Positions 38,896 through 51,269 are shown, numbered from the stretch's first letter. The stretch is DNA of 64,000 nucleotides from Monocercomonoides exilis (GCA_001643675.2 LSRY02000013.1:1428501-1492500); one strand, 5' to 3'. Program-made: numbers and translations. The notes: generated from the sequence alone by a model not told the origin.

Positions 38896-41640
38896 TCAGA
38901 GACGAAGAAGAGCATTAAGCGTTCTGTCAGACAATTTGTGACGACGATCTCCTATTATTCTGCGAGCTTTAGAAAATATTCTCTCACAAAATGATTCACT
39001 GCAAGGAGAAGTTGTTATGCAGTAAGCTATGTTGGAGAATATAGTATGCATTTCGCTATATGAACAAAAATCCTGGTAGAAAATGTAACCATCTTCCTCA
39101 ACGACGTCATCCTTATCTTTTTTAAGCAAAAGTTCTTTGAGTAATCTCAAACATTGAGCCTTTATTTTGTGATGATTTTCATTCAACATGTGATCCAACA
39201 TAGCTCTGAAACATGCAACGATCCTACCAAACCAATCAGAAAATAAATAATCCCAAATATTTTTCAAAGTTTGATTTTCTAAATCAACATTACATTCTTC
39301 GATTCTTCTGAAACGAGAAAAATTGCAAATGAAATCCACATCACTATCGCTTTTGTTTTCACTTTCGTTGTTTTCTTCATTATTCGTTGGTTCTTTTTCA
39401 TTTCTTGAAATTTCTTCTTCAGTTTGTGATTTTTTTGAAATATCTGTTGACAAACTTTCTGACACTTCATCATGCTGAGTTGTTTTTCTAGTCAAGTAGA
39501 AATTGATATGATCCGTTTGATTGGTATTGTGTTGATATTCATCATCCTTTTCTTCTTCTTCTGCTTGAATCAATCCAAACAAATCTTGTTCATCAAAATC
39601 CTCGATTTCGTATTGTTCTTCAAATTCTTCTGTTTTCTCTTGAGAATTCGAATCAAGAGTTGATATGAAACAATATAATTCTTGAAGATTTGAATTTGAA
39701 AACTCAACATTTTGAGTTTTCGCGCAGTTTGTTGCATCAGAAGCAGTGAAAGCTGAAACAGTTCCAGTCTCACTTAATTCCTCATCCACTTTTTCAGAGT
39801 TTTCAAAAGCCTTTTGCAGTTTTTCTGTAGAAAGAAATGAAATGTCTTGAAATAGATGATCCGATAAAGTTTTGATATTAGGATTTTGTATTGACGGAAA
39901 TGGTGTCGAATCATGGAAAATGGAAAACGTGGGGAATGAGGAAATATTTATGGAGGATGGGGAAGAAGACGACGAAGAAGCAGAAAGAATAGATTAGTTT
40001 TGATCCTGACACATTGATTCAGATGAGTCTTTGCTGCAAGAACATGATCGAGATTCGCTTGATTTTTTGGCTTCATTAAAAATGGTTTTGGTAACTTTAA
40101 AAAAAAAAAATCAAGAAAAAAGATAAATTATAATTGATTAATAAAAACATATGTTTTTCTTTGGAATGCAAACGTTCTCTTGGGTCGCAAGTGAATTTAT
40201 GAGTTCTATGCTTATGTGATCCAATTGGTGTTAGTGCGTATGATGTTGCTATGAGTTGTCCAGAAAAATCACAAAGTGTGTAATTATATAACAGAATAAC
40301 AATATCTGTTAATGCGTTATGCCATTCTCCATCAACGAAATACACATTAGTTGAAAAAGAATAAAACAAATTCATTGCTTGAATAACAACAGGAAAGGCA
40401 TCTCCAAGTTTTGTCGATTCTTTTTCAAAAATCAGATGCATCGAATAAAGTGGATACAACAACAATTCAGCAAGTGCAATTTCAAATATTTCGTTGTCTG
40501 AAAGCATTTTGGTTTTGCTTATTATTGATTGATTCTGCCTTATAAAGATACAAATATTATACAAACACAGCCATCTTGTAGCTATAAATGTAGGGCATCT
40601 TTTTTTCAAACTGTTTCTGAAATTTGATAAATGTGCTTGCTGACTGAATTTAATAATCAATTCCTTCATTTGCTTCAGTTTTGTATTTTCTGAAAAAGCG
40701 TGACTGACAACTAAATTGATCAAATGATTAAGGCATCTAACAAAAATTGGCCTTGGATAATTATATGCACGTGATGAACCATACAATTCCATCGAATCAT
40801 TTGTCGATATTCTATTCAATGCCAAAACTTGCGGTTTTAATCCATCCGAGCACCAAGCTCTAACGGAACATCCATAAGCACTCAACTCGGTCATTATTTC
40901 CAATCCTAAATTGAAATAATCGGATTCTGATCGACAACTTTTATACAATTTCCAAAAGATAGGTTTTGACGATTGATCCATCGTTATTAAGCCCACTGCA
41001 GTGTAGCCCACTCCCCCAACAACTCCTCCATCAATTACTACTCCTAGGGGATTGTTTGAAATAATTGAAATTGCTTTTTTTATTTTCTTTAAATTTGCTT
41101 CATGAAGCAGTTTGGTGACATTTCTCTCTGTGAGGCGAGGAAAAATATCTTCCCTATGCATGTGCGGATTTTCTTGTGATGATTTTATTAGTGCAGAAAC
41201 AAAATCGTTAAATTCGTTTGTTGCGACAGAAAGAAAAGAAATATTACTATGGGCAACAATGTTGATGAAAGATTCAGTGAGCTCTCCTTTCAATGTTGTT
41301 TCAGAAGAGCTATTGTTTAACTTCGAATTAACTGATCGTGTTGATAAATTGGACTTCTGTGAAAAGAACAATGATATCTGATTATTCTGAATTAAATCAC
41401 ATTTGTGATTATAAATCATAGAGTAGTCCTTTCGACCCGTCACTCCACAAGCAACACCATCTTTCTCACATGGACACATGAAAAGTCTGTGCAAATCCTT
41501 TTTCGAAGTTCTGTCTTTATACAAAGGAGCAAATGCAATAAACAATTTGCGATTCACGACGTCGAGAGTCGCTTTGGAAATGACCAATTCTTTCTGCTTT
41601 GGATGAAAATAACCTGTGAAAAATATTGCATTTTTAATAG
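38896..41640 (-). pseudogene. hAT-superfamily transposase, 2 exons, one premature stop
   Basis: A hAT cut-and-paste transposase. Exon A, 40174 to about 41,625, holds a zinc-finger-like 'FMCPCEKDGVACG', the first Asp region 'PLGVVIDGGVVGG', the second Asp in 'VRAWCSDGLKPQ', and the conserved 'FVRCLNHLINLVVSHAF' and 'TRWLCLYN'. The intron is 40095-40173 (GTTTGCAT, long T tract, AAAG). Exon B, 38896-40094, carries an acidic linker and the C-terminal dimerisation block 'SESFCERIFSKARRIIG', 'HKLSDRTLNALLRL'. One in-frame TAA at 39994-39996 ('CQDQN' stop) is the only lesion seen. Phases fit only with the GTTTG splice site. A further 5' exon is likely: CACAG precedes 41,605 and an ATG lies at about 41,690. 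No 8-bp duplication found. Confidence 0.85.
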
Positions 41641-42409
41641 ATTAATTTCTACAAAAAATTAAATATAAAAACAGTTTGCGTATTCGCCATTTTCTATTTA
41701 TTCGAGTTTGATCCATTCACATCTGTGTGATTTAAATATCTCCTCTGTTTTTTTAAATAGTTGAAACTATTTTGATAAAATTAAATAAAAGAACAATCGT
41801 TATAAATTATAAATTAAAAAACTTTCCTCAAACGATTTCTGGATTTTCCAATGAAGAAGCAAACACATGTGATGCATCCATGAATAACAAATATATAAAA
41901 ATTTCCAAATGCTTTATTATCTGAAAACACGTCAGTGACCGGCAGTGACGTGAGTGCCTTGGTATTTATACCACAAAAAATGATCACGACACAACCCATT
42001 GTTCATATTTAAATAAAAAATGTACATTTAAAAAAAGAAAAATTTAAAAAAACCTCTCAATAATGAAAGATGAATTACAAAAAAATATCAACTGCTCTTT
42101 GCATGTCTTGTTTTTCCATATATATATATTTTTATAAGTGAATGTAATTTTTTTCTGTCACGTCACGTCACTTTAAAATTGTTCACGTCAAAAGGCATGT
42201 GACGCAGATGCTTATTACTATGAATAAAACAAACAATGTCGTGATAATATTAGCCATTTTCTTCTCAAAAACTGATATTTTTTGATGATCTTAAGTTCCA
42301 CAATTAAAATTATTATTTCTATTTTTAATCTTTTTTTATGATATCAAAAAAAATCACCCAATTTGGAGCAGGTGATGGTGCATCAGCTTCAGAATACACA
42401 GAATAATTA

Positions 42410-42444
<35 letters not shown>

Positions 42445-42460
42445 TATATACATATATATA
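41640..42460. other. AT-rich spacer, GTCAGTGACCGGCAGTGAC motif, TA microsatellite
   Basis: Probably the 5' end region of the hAT element. GTCAGTGACCGGCAGTGAC at about 41,933 is nearly repeated at 46,893. ATATAC/TA simple repeats fill 42,412-42,460. A TCACCC-ending motif sits at 42,330-42,358. Confidence 0.45.
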
Positions 42461-42700
42461 TATATGTCTAAATTTTTTTGAAAAGTCGCAAATGTTTAAT
42501 TTTCTAATAAAGCAAAATTTCATATTTTGCTTATATTTTTGTTCCCACTCACGAAACTTCCCTAACATGGATGTATAAACTTAGCTATGTTATTATACAC
42601 TTTTCAGTGAAGTTTCGTGAGTGGGAACAAAAATATTAGCAAAATATGAAATTTTGCTTTATTAGAAAATTAAACATTTGCGACTTTTCAAAAAGAATAA
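42461..42700. mobile_element. palindromic MITE, ATGTCTAAAT family, copy 2
   Basis: The left arm TATGTCTAAATTTTTTTG and the adjoining AAAGTCGCAAATGTTTAA are mirrored almost perfectly on the right, around a centre containing TTCGTGAGTGGGAAC. Arm similarity is higher than in copy 1, suggesting a younger copy. Confidence 0.87.
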
Positions 42701-42703
42701 CCC

Positions 42704-42951
42704 ATATGTCAAAATTTTTTTGTAAAGTTCCTTTTGTTAAATCTTCAGATATAGTTATAATTGCATATTTCTATCAAATTTCTGTTTCCAATCACGAAAA
42801 TTCACTAAAATGGAAACAATGACATTGATAAGATTTTGTTTTTATGGCAGTTGAATTTGGTGTGTGTGAACAGAATTATGATCGAAATAAGAAATTTTTA
42901 TTTTATCTGAAAATTAAAAAAAAGGAACTTTTCAAAAAAATTTTGACATAT
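42704..42951. mobile_element. palindromic MITE, ATGTCTAAAT family, copy 3
   Basis: It directly abuts copy 2. Left ATATGTCAAAATTTTTTTG, right TTTTTTTGACATATATATG. The body contains AAAGTTCCTTTTGTT as in copy 1, so it belongs to the same subfamily as 7.8 kb rather than its immediate neighbour. Confidence 0.82.
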
Positions 42952-43035
42952 ATATGTTTTTAATAAAAAATTATTTATATTTTTTTGATTTAAACAACTT
43001 TCCGCACATATTTAACAAGTTTTAATAACATACTA

Positions 43036-43430
43036 CAGATATCTCATAAAATACAGGACATCGTACAAAATACCGGACAAGATCGATTCACAATAATTGC
43101 AAGAGGAATAATTCTGACAATTTTCCTCAAAACACACCTCATCAATGCAAACTCATTTGATATACAAATTTTTCAAAGCAACTTCATTTGTGCTCAGACA
43201 ATAGTTATTATAAAATTCTCGTAGAAACAAAAAATTCAATTTCTCCGAGAATTAAATAATAATTTTCTGTGAGCACAAATGAAGCTGTTTTGAAAGTATC
43301 TTATTTCGATTGAGTTTGTATTCATGAGATGTGTATTGAGGAAAATTATCAGAATTTTTCTTCTTGCAATTATTGTGAATCGATCTTGTCCGGTATTTTG
43401 TGCGATGTCCGGTATTTTATGCAATATCTG
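43036..43430. mobile_element. palindromic MITE, CAG...CTG family, copy 1
   Basis: 395 bp, TIR CAGATATCTCATAAAATAC, flanked by TA duplications (43034-43035 and 43431-43432). The two arms (about 190 bp) are mutually complementary, with AATACCGGACAAGATCGA near each end. TA target and CAG termini are those of pogo/Tigger-type elements. Confidence 0.88.
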
Positions 43431-44854
43431 TAATTGCTTATTTTTAGTAATCATTCACAATATGAAAAAATTAGTAGGTCCACCAAAGGTGACATCTACC
43501 CAAATTCGTTGTAATATACATAACCTAAATGCGAAACTTCCATTTTTTTCATCTTTTAAATCATTGTTAACTCCCACAATATTTTACTTCATTATTGTTT
43601 TTTTTCAGAAAAAAATATTAGATTAAAAACCAAAACTTCGATGCTAAACGTGTTTTATTTATTCTATTAAATCACGTTTTATTAATGTTTAAAAATTTTG
43701 TGAACATTTCAACTACTACGAAAAGCTATCATTTACCATAACTTTGTAAAAAGTTCTTTTGCTTTATTATTCTCTTGAACATTGTTATTTGAATCAAGAA
43801 ATGAAAAGATTTCAAAAAAATCGCAATATCCAAAATAGCATTTAGAGCTTCAGAAATAAGAAAATTTTTGGATTTTTTGTAAAACTTTTCATTCATAAAA
43901 AACAATGTTTTCAACATTTTTCGATTCAATTCAAAATAATAATATAATTTCATATATTCTTTCATTCATTTTTTGTTTTGTTCATATTTGTATCATCACA
44001 AAAAATATTAATCCCCTTTTCATTTTCATTTAAAAATTTTTGTTCTTAAAACTAAAAAACTTGACAAAAATTTAAATAAATAAAAAATCCTACTTTTGTT
44101 TAGTTAAAAAATATTATTGATACTTCAATAGAAATTAAATGCAAACATAAACATTTTCACAAATAAATATAATGTAATAATCAATCTATATAATTCTATA
44201 AACCAATAGTTTTCAAAATTTTAATTCATAAATATAAAAACTAATATTTTATTAATATTGTGAAAAAGTGAATTTCAAATTAAAACTAAACACCCAAATA
44301 AACATATAAGTGAAAGAAAAATTGATGAAGAAAAACTGTCCAAAATATAAAATTATGAATAATTCAAACAATTAATTAAATAATAAAAATATGTTCAAAT
44401 TTTAAAAGTTTTTTTCTTTCATTTTTAAATTAGTATGAAATTAGTTTTCTTTATTTTATATGAAAAGATTTTAAATAATGATAAATGAATATTTCTTAAA
44501 ATCTAGATATAATATCATCTTCGTTATAATAAAAATATAAATTATATTATGTCGCATTTGCTTTTAATATCGGTGATACGATTTAATAAATTTTATATAA
44601 CTATTTTTTTGAGTAATGAAAAAACTATTTTCATTAATGAATTATGATTTCTAAAATATTTTTTTTTTGAAATTATATTTATTCTTTCAAAATGTGAAAT
44701 TTTGTTTGCTATTTTTATCAATGCAATTATAATCTAAAATGTGAAATTTTTGAATATATAAATGTAATAATTATTATTTGAATAAAATTGTTTTTTATAA
44801 AGATTTTATTACATAAATACATAACTTTTTTTTACTATTTATTTTTAATTGTTT
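43431..44854. other. AT-rich DNA, no gene
   Basis: About 1.4 kb of extremely AT-rich sequence lacking coding signal. It may contain the 3' end of the pogo-like element. 43,470-43,500 holds the GTCCACCAAAGGTGACA block that is inverted at 28.41 kb. Confidence 0.5.
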
Positions 44855-46411
44855 TTATATTTTATTGAATTCAAAAGGGTCAAATTCATCACTTGTTTCA
44901 TCGTCATCATTCTTTATTTTTCTGAATTTCCTTTTCACTTTTTTCTCCAAAGGCAATTCTTCTTCTTCAATTTCCTTTTCTTTTTTTTCAATTTCTTCAA
45001 TTTCCATCTTGTGCTTTTCATTATATTCATCCCATTCATCAAGAAGCTTTTCTTTTGTAATTTCTTTTCCGAAGAAGTTGAAACAATGTGAATGAGAAGG
45101 AATGAAGTATTGAGAAGACTGAGGAAGTTTCATTAGAACCGATCCAGATCCATTGCTGAGGACTCCGCTGTTAATGAAGGCTTTTTTGATAACAGATGGA
45201 GTGAATGCGGTGTGAAGGGTTTGTGGCAACACATCTGCAACAGCTGTTCTTTTTGAAGATGAGGAGGTGGATGATGGAGAACTGTAATTGTTTGAAAGCT
45301 CTAACTTCAATACTGTAAATACGCCTCTGTCCAGCGGCTGCGATATGTGCGTGGTGTGTGGAACGAAGGTGACGACGTTTATTTCGGATTCTTTGAACTG
45401 TCTTCATATAGTTGGATCTGCCCGTGATGAGTGTGAATCCAAGAGAAAAAGGCAACGATGAGATTCTTTTAGAATTCGCTTTCTTCTGTCAATGATAGAT
45501 GTAAGAAGGACTGTTAAGGCGTATTTTTTGAATGCTGTTTTATCCATCCAGCCGTTTGTGTTTGGCCAAATGTCAAGCGACGGCGTCAACAGTGTTGTAA
45601 GTTCTTTCGGAAGATTTGCGCTCGGCCACAGCACGACAGACGGAAGAGAGAAGCCATCAGCAGCTATTCCAGCAACGAGAGTAGCATTTGGCATCCTTTC
45701 GGCAGTCTTTTTGAACCCAGCTTGTTCATCTGCAGGATGAACAACAACACCGCGTGTAGAAGTTGGAATTCGAAGCGAAGATTCATCTATATTGAAGATT
45801 AATTCCTCTGGATATTTATTTTCATTGTGTAATACTTGTAATTCCGTATACCACGGCTTTAGGACTTTCTGACAAGATGCTGCAAGTTTGTTAATATCAA
45901 CTTGCTTTGGCAGCGAGGACTTCAATTCTGGATGGCACTTTATGAAGGCGTAAACTGTCTTTAGAGTAACTGTCTTTTTTATCTTTTCTTCATTTTCTCC
46001 TTCTTCTTCACTATCGTTAATTATATTTTCCATCTTAATACAAATTAATATGCAATTTAAATATCAATTACAAACCAGATCGCGCGCTTTTCGTAATGTG
46101 AGGCTTGTTCCAGATCGGGATTCAATTGTAACTTCTTCCAAGAATTGTTTTTCTTTTTCTCCGCTAATAATTGGTGGATGACCAACTTTTGCAATAGTCC
46201 TGCCGTTTTTTATGGCTTTAACTGCGTGCTCCAAAGATTTTTTGCTGATTCCGCCATATTTCACTCCGTCGACCAGCCTGACAACATTGTCATTAACAAT
46301 GTGTGCAATCCTTTCTAATCTTGAACTATATTTTCTGTAATGTAATGTAGACATTGCTTCCTTCAGCCGCTTCTGAACCGCTTCAGCTTTCTTTTTCACT
46401 AGCAATTTCAT
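44855..46411 (-). pseudogene. pogo/Tigger-like (DDE_1) transposase, 2 exons, one premature TGA
   Basis: A Tc1/mariner-superfamily transposase of the CENP-B/jerky type. Exon 1 is 46076-46411 (ATG; helix-turn-helix region with 'LEHAVKAIKNGRTIAKVG', 'GHPPIISGEKEKQFLEE'). The intron 46034-46075 is 42 nt (GTTTGTAA...TATTAAG). Exon 2 is 44855-46033 with the catalytic triad: Asp of 'LIFNIDESSLRI', Asp of 'CLFLLDSHSS', and Asp of 'PHTTHISQPLDRGVF'. The tail is long, acidic and Lys-rich. With phases as given the protein is about 504 residues, normal for the family, interrupted only by TGA at about 45,404-45,406 where Trp would fit. A MITE begins 2 bp upstream of the start codon. Confidence 0.88.
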
Positions 46412-46412
46412 A

Positions 46413-46657
46413 TATATGTCTAAATTTTTTTGAAAAGTCACAAATGTTTAATTTTCTAATACTTCAAAATTTTCATATTTTGCTCAAATTTCTGTTTCAG
46501 CTCACAAATCTCCTCAGGAATGTTTGAAATAGCGTTTTCAAGAAATAGATTCCATATTAGAAAAGTTTGGTGTTCGCGGACTAAAATATAATAAAAATAT
46601 AAAACTTTTATTTATTGGAAAATTAAACATTTGTGACTTTTCAAAAAGAATCACCCA
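46413..46657. mobile_element. palindromic MITE, ATGTCTAAAT family, copy 4
   Basis: Left TATGTCTAAATTTTTTTG with AAAGTCACAAATG, right its complement ending CAAAAAGAATCACCC. The arms are less regular in the middle. It abuts the start codon of the pogo-like transposase and would replace its promoter. Confidence 0.8.
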
Positions 46658-46696
46658 TCTAAATATCAATTAATATACAATTCAAATATCAATTGC

Positions 46697-47550
46697 TATA
46701 CCTCTGTGACCTGACAAATAACTTGAAGCCTCGTCTGTCACAAAAAAAAAAAAAAATAAAAATAAAAATAAAAATTTTTTAATAATTAATATAAAATAAA
46801 CTATTGCTGAAACTTCTAAAGACTTTTCAAAGCAAATTGGAAAAGATTTGTTGATAGCATCTGTAATTTCTTATCGTTTTTTCTCTTGTGTCAGTGACCG
46901 TCAGTGACTGTCAATGACAAATTGTGACAAAAATATTCCTCAACTGACGTTTCGTGTCAAATAAAATAAATACAGTTTGTGCAAAAAATACCGGACAAGA
47001 TCGATTCACAATAATTGCAAGAAGAAAAATTCTGATAATTTTCCTCAATACACATCTCATGAATACAAACTCAATCGAAATAAGATACTTTCAAAACAGC
47101 TTCATTTGTGCTCACAGAAAATTATTATTTAATTCTCGGAGAAATTGGATTTTTTGTTTCTACGAGAATTTTATAATAACTATTGTCTGAGCACAAATGA
47201 AGTTGCTTTGAAAAATTTGTATATCAAATGAGTTTGCATTGATGAGGTGTGTTTTGAGGAAAATTGTCAGAATTATTCCTCTTGCAATTATTGTGAAATC
47301 GATCTTGTCCGGTATTTTGTACGATGTCCGGTATTTTTTGCACAAACTGTATTGGGAACTTGATCACATAAGAAAAATATTTAATTTTTTCAAAATAATA
47401 GGAATTGTGACATGTGGATTTTCAAATTAATTATTTTTATTATTAAGAATTGTGAAATCATTATTAATTGCCCTTTTTGACAAATCACAAATATCTTTTC
47501 AGTCATTTTGTCATTTTTTCAATTTTCTCTTGTCATGTCACAGAGGTATA
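46697..47550. mobile_element. non-autonomous element with TATACCTCTGTGAC termini
   Basis: Terminal inverted repeats TATACCTCTGTGACCTGACA at the left and its near-complement (one mismatch) at the right enclose about 850 bp without coding. A CAG-family MITE is nested inside. The left half includes a CAGTGACCGTCAGTGACTGTC stretch. Confidence 0.65.
46973..47349. mobile_element. palindromic MITE, CAG...CTG family, copy 2
   Basis: 377 bp, TIR CAGTTTGTGCAAAAAATACC, flanked by TA at 46971-46972 and 47350-47351. It is nearly the reverse complement of the 43.04-kb copy throughout its core, for example GATCGATTCACAATAATTGC. Because each copy is itself a palindrome, orientation is nominal. Confidence 0.9.
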
Positions 47551-49472
47551 GAAAAAACATTTTTTTGGATTTTATTATGTTATTTAGACTTATTTTATCG
47601 TAATTTTGAAAAATCAAAAATTGAAATATTTGATCAAAAAATCGATTTTTCACAGAAAAAGCACACATAATGAAAAAAATTGTGATTATATATTTTCCGT
47701 CGTGTGACAATATGCGATGGAAAATGAATGAAAAATTGGACAAAAATGTCGGTTCATGGAAAAATGTGACTATAAACGAATGTGATTATATTCGACGTGA
47801 TTATATCCGGTTTAGACTGTAATTAATTTTTTTATTAATAAATACTCATTGAAGAATTTTTGAATGAAAAAGAAAAAATTGCAAAACTTTGTGCAGTCCA
47901 ATTTATCTTGAAAACGTAATGGAAGGATAAGAGCCAACCTATCTCCTTCCTGCGTGAAATCGGGTTTGTTTCAAAATAAAATAATGAGAATATGGGTGAT
48001 CTTCTTTGATATTATAAAAAAGATCAAATTAAAAAAAAGGAATTAATTTTCGGCATTTTTGAAAAATTGATTTTTACACTCAATAGAAATTTCAAATGAC
48101 ACAATTAGTCATTAATTCTTATTCCTTCTTGATTTTCAGCCTTTTCATTTTTTGAATCAAAATTTTGATGAATAAGTGCATTTTTTTAAAAAATTAACAG
48201 TTTATTCTAAAAAATAATTACTTGGATGAAATTTTAAATCGATAACCTGCCAACCATGAGCATATTCAAGAATGATTAACATTTTAAGAGTAGAGTATTC
48301 AATTTTAAACCGATACATCAATGTCTAAAAATTGGACGAAAAATTGCAAAACATTGCTAATTATTCATTTCTTAATAATTCCAAATATTCATCACAGTAG
48401 AAAACGGGATGGAAATAACGCAATTTTTAGTGAATAAATATCTCTTTGTATTCATTCAACTCGAGTGAATCAATAAACCCGACAACAGAACCTGAAACAA
48501 ATGGACAAAAACAAACAATGTTCATAACAACAGATTCAATTGAACTGCTCTAACAGTTTTATTTTAAAGATCTTATTCGTTTTCAGTTTCCATATTGATC
48601 CGATTTTGTCTCTTGAATATTTTTTTCTTTTCATCCAATTCCAACTTTTTTCTCATTTCTCAAACTTCTTTTAAATGAAAAGATTGATTTATTAAAATCA
48701 AACAAACCTCACCTCTTTATGTCCTTTTCCAAAAATATGCTGTGCTTCGCTATTTATTGGATGAAATTTGAATAAAACATTTTATTTTGCATAAAGATCG
48801 TATATTTGAATAAATAGCTTTTATTTCAAATACAAACAGTTTTTTCGAATAAACCCGATTTATTTGTAAACTGAGCCTTTTATTAAAGTTATATTTTTTT
48901 TTGGGATTGATCGATCAAAATTTTCAAAAGTTGAAAAGAATAACATTTTGACAAATCATTTGAGTGATGAAAACAAAATCTCATTTGTGATTTCCATTGG
49001 TTTCATTCATGATTTTGTTAAGACGAAAAATGAAAGAGGCAATGGAACGATGAAAATAATAAAAAATCGTATTAAAAATGGTAAATAAGTCTTTAGTGAA
49101 TCTTTTTTTCTTTTTAAAACAGATAAATATGTTGTCTTCTTATTCAAAATATATATCCAATTTCTTTTTTTAATCATAAAACGGAAAATTTTTTTATCAA
49201 TATCTGAATATGAAAAAAAAAAAATGAATCATTGAGAATTCATTTTACAGCAAATTATCCAATCTTTCGACATGCTTAAGTGATTATCGAGATTTCAATT
49301 ATGTTTCTTCTAATTATCATTAAATGAATTCTAACTCACAATTTGATGATTTTCTGACAAGTTTTCTTTGTGTACACGCTCTTGAATTAATTTCTCTTAT
49401 CTGTTGTTGTTGAATTTCCTTTCTCCAGGAAAATTCAGTTTCCTTTTGTTTTTTGCTCTACATCAGAGAGTT
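47551..49472. other. AT-rich DNA with one possible transposon end
   Basis: No gene. TGATTATATTCGACGTGATT at 47,781-47,800 leads to GGTTTAGACTGTAATTAA (47,809-47,826), resembling the terminus of a Tigger-type element (CAGTCTAAACC inward). Its partner was not found. GGGTGATCTTCTTTGATATT lies at 47,993. Confidence 0.45.
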
Positions 49473-51246
49473 TCAAATTGTTCCAATCGATTGCAATATT
49501 CGTTATCCAGTAAGCTATTTTAAAATATGATGAGAGACATTTGATTCCACTAGAGTGTTTTTCGGAAAATCGAAGCAATAATTTCTTTCAACGTTCAAAA
49601 TACATTCGACTGGAACACAGCATTTGGCTATCTCTTTGTTCAACTCTTCAATCGATTGTTAACTTTTTGAGAAAGATGTTTCAAAACTCGATGATGAAGA
49701 ACTTGCCTCAGACAAACTTGAAGGAGAGGAAAAGCATAGAGATGATGAATGAGAATGTGAAGGCGAGGAAATTAAAGCACATGAAGAATTTGGAGTAACT
49801 GCATTTGATTCCATTGTTAAACTTTGAATTTGCGACTCTGCCTTCATTCTGTAAAATTTATCAGATATATTTTTCTTTATTGATGTAATTAAGCGTAATT
49901 CAGTAAAATGGCCTTGGTAGCCTTTATCACCCATAATTGCCCATCTGTCAATATTTAGCTCATTTGATGTTCTTCTTTTCTCTTCGTCCGTCATTTTCAG
50001 GTTCTCTCCGTATTTGTTCATTCCTTGACGAAATAAGGCCACGTCATGCAAATTTACTTGCTATGCGTTTGAAATAAACAACTCTTTGAAAGAAGGCCAT
50101 GATGATACTGCGACTTCAACTTTCATGCAAATAGCTTTGTGATGGCCATCATAGTAATATTAATTTTCTTCGTATGGAACATCTGGCTTTGGAATTTTGA
50201 TGGTTGTGGAATCTACGAGTAACGCTTCACTTGGAAAATCTTCATTCATTTCCTTTGGAGGTCTTGGAGGGATTGAAAACATCTTTTCCAAGACTGTGAA
50301 CAGAAAAAAATTTATTTCAGCAATGCTTTTGCTCATCAATGTTTGAGAAGTCCCAAGAAACATTGCAATTCTATCCACATTCGTTGAACTGGACAGCCAT
50401 TCCGAATAAATAATAAGTTTGTCATGAACAGCTAAAGATTGTTTTGGTTTTCTTTTTGGACATGATTTCATTTCTGATTTGATCAGATTGCCCAATTCGA
50501 TAATTGTTGATGAGGGAACACGTAAACGTTCATTCCTATCAACAGAAAAATAATTATCGCAAATGAATCCGAATGTAACAGGTTTTTCCTCTTGCTTTTC
50601 TGATTGTGTTTCATATTTCTCAATTTTTTTTATTGGCTCATCATTTCTTTTTTCAAGCAATTTAGAATCTTGCTGTTTTCGTTTTTTCTCAGTTGGTTCA
50701 ATATCAATGTCTTTGTGTATTTTTCTTTTTGTAGTGAACTTGTGAGCTGCCACAATGGGGGAAATCTGATTAGCGATTGGACTATCCATCAGTGAGATGT
50801 GAATTGTCAATTCATTCGTATCAACTCTTTCTATTTCTTTAAGAATAATAGACTCAACGCACGGAGTGTCAACTGTTGATGCTTGCAATGAAGTGGTTGA
50901 CGCAAATGATTCCGATAATACTGACCCGCAGATTGAATGAATATTTGAATGATAGTCATCTGAACTGTTGAATGAATGTATTTGAGAAGCCAAAGGTGAA
51001 CAGCTTTTTGTTTTCACTTTTCAAAAGAACTTGTGAATAAAAGAGAAATAATAAAAAAAATTAACCACACGTATTATCGTCGGTCTCACAAGAATTATGA
51101 AATGAACCGAAGTGCATCGGAAAAGTTTGGTTAGAACTCTGTATCATATTCCTTTTTTCGCTTGTTTCAATTAATGGGATAAGCTCTTTTTTTGAATTAT
51201 TACCTAATATTGCATAAGGAAAAAAGCAAAGAAATAAACATTTCAA
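49473..51246 (-). pseudogene. PIF/Harbinger-like (DDE_Tnp_4) transposase, interrupted by UAR codons
   Basis: A Harbinger/IS5-type transposase. Proposed exon 1 is 51067-51246, then an intron GTTAATTT...TTGAAAAG at 51017-51066, then exon 2. Motifs: helix-turn-helix 'HDKLIIYSEWLSSSTNVDR'; first Asp in 'EALLVDSTTIKIPKP'; 'YYDGHHKAICMK'; 'NLHDVALFRQGM'; second Asp in 'WAIMGDKGYQG'; and 'IEELNKEIAKCCVPVE' with the third acidic residue. The frame stays open to TGA at 49473 except for TAA (50160), TAG (about 50,061), TAA (49659) and, in the last 30 codons, TAG and TAA. No frameshift is needed in exon 2. An N-terminal low-complexity region precedes the catalytic core. The 5' end is lost where the Merlin element begins at 51270. 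Confidence 0.82.
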
Positions 51247-51269
51247 AAATCAAATTGTTTACAAATGGA

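Noticed and set aside
40097-40173. Hydrophobic end of the hAT first reading frame ('LSFFLIFFF')
   Set aside because: It is the translated T tract of an intron. Splicing at GTTTGCAT joins two frames in phase.
45404-45455. Apparent frameshift in the pogo-like transposase
   Set aside because: Re-reading showed the same frame on both sides of a single TGA; no shift is needed.
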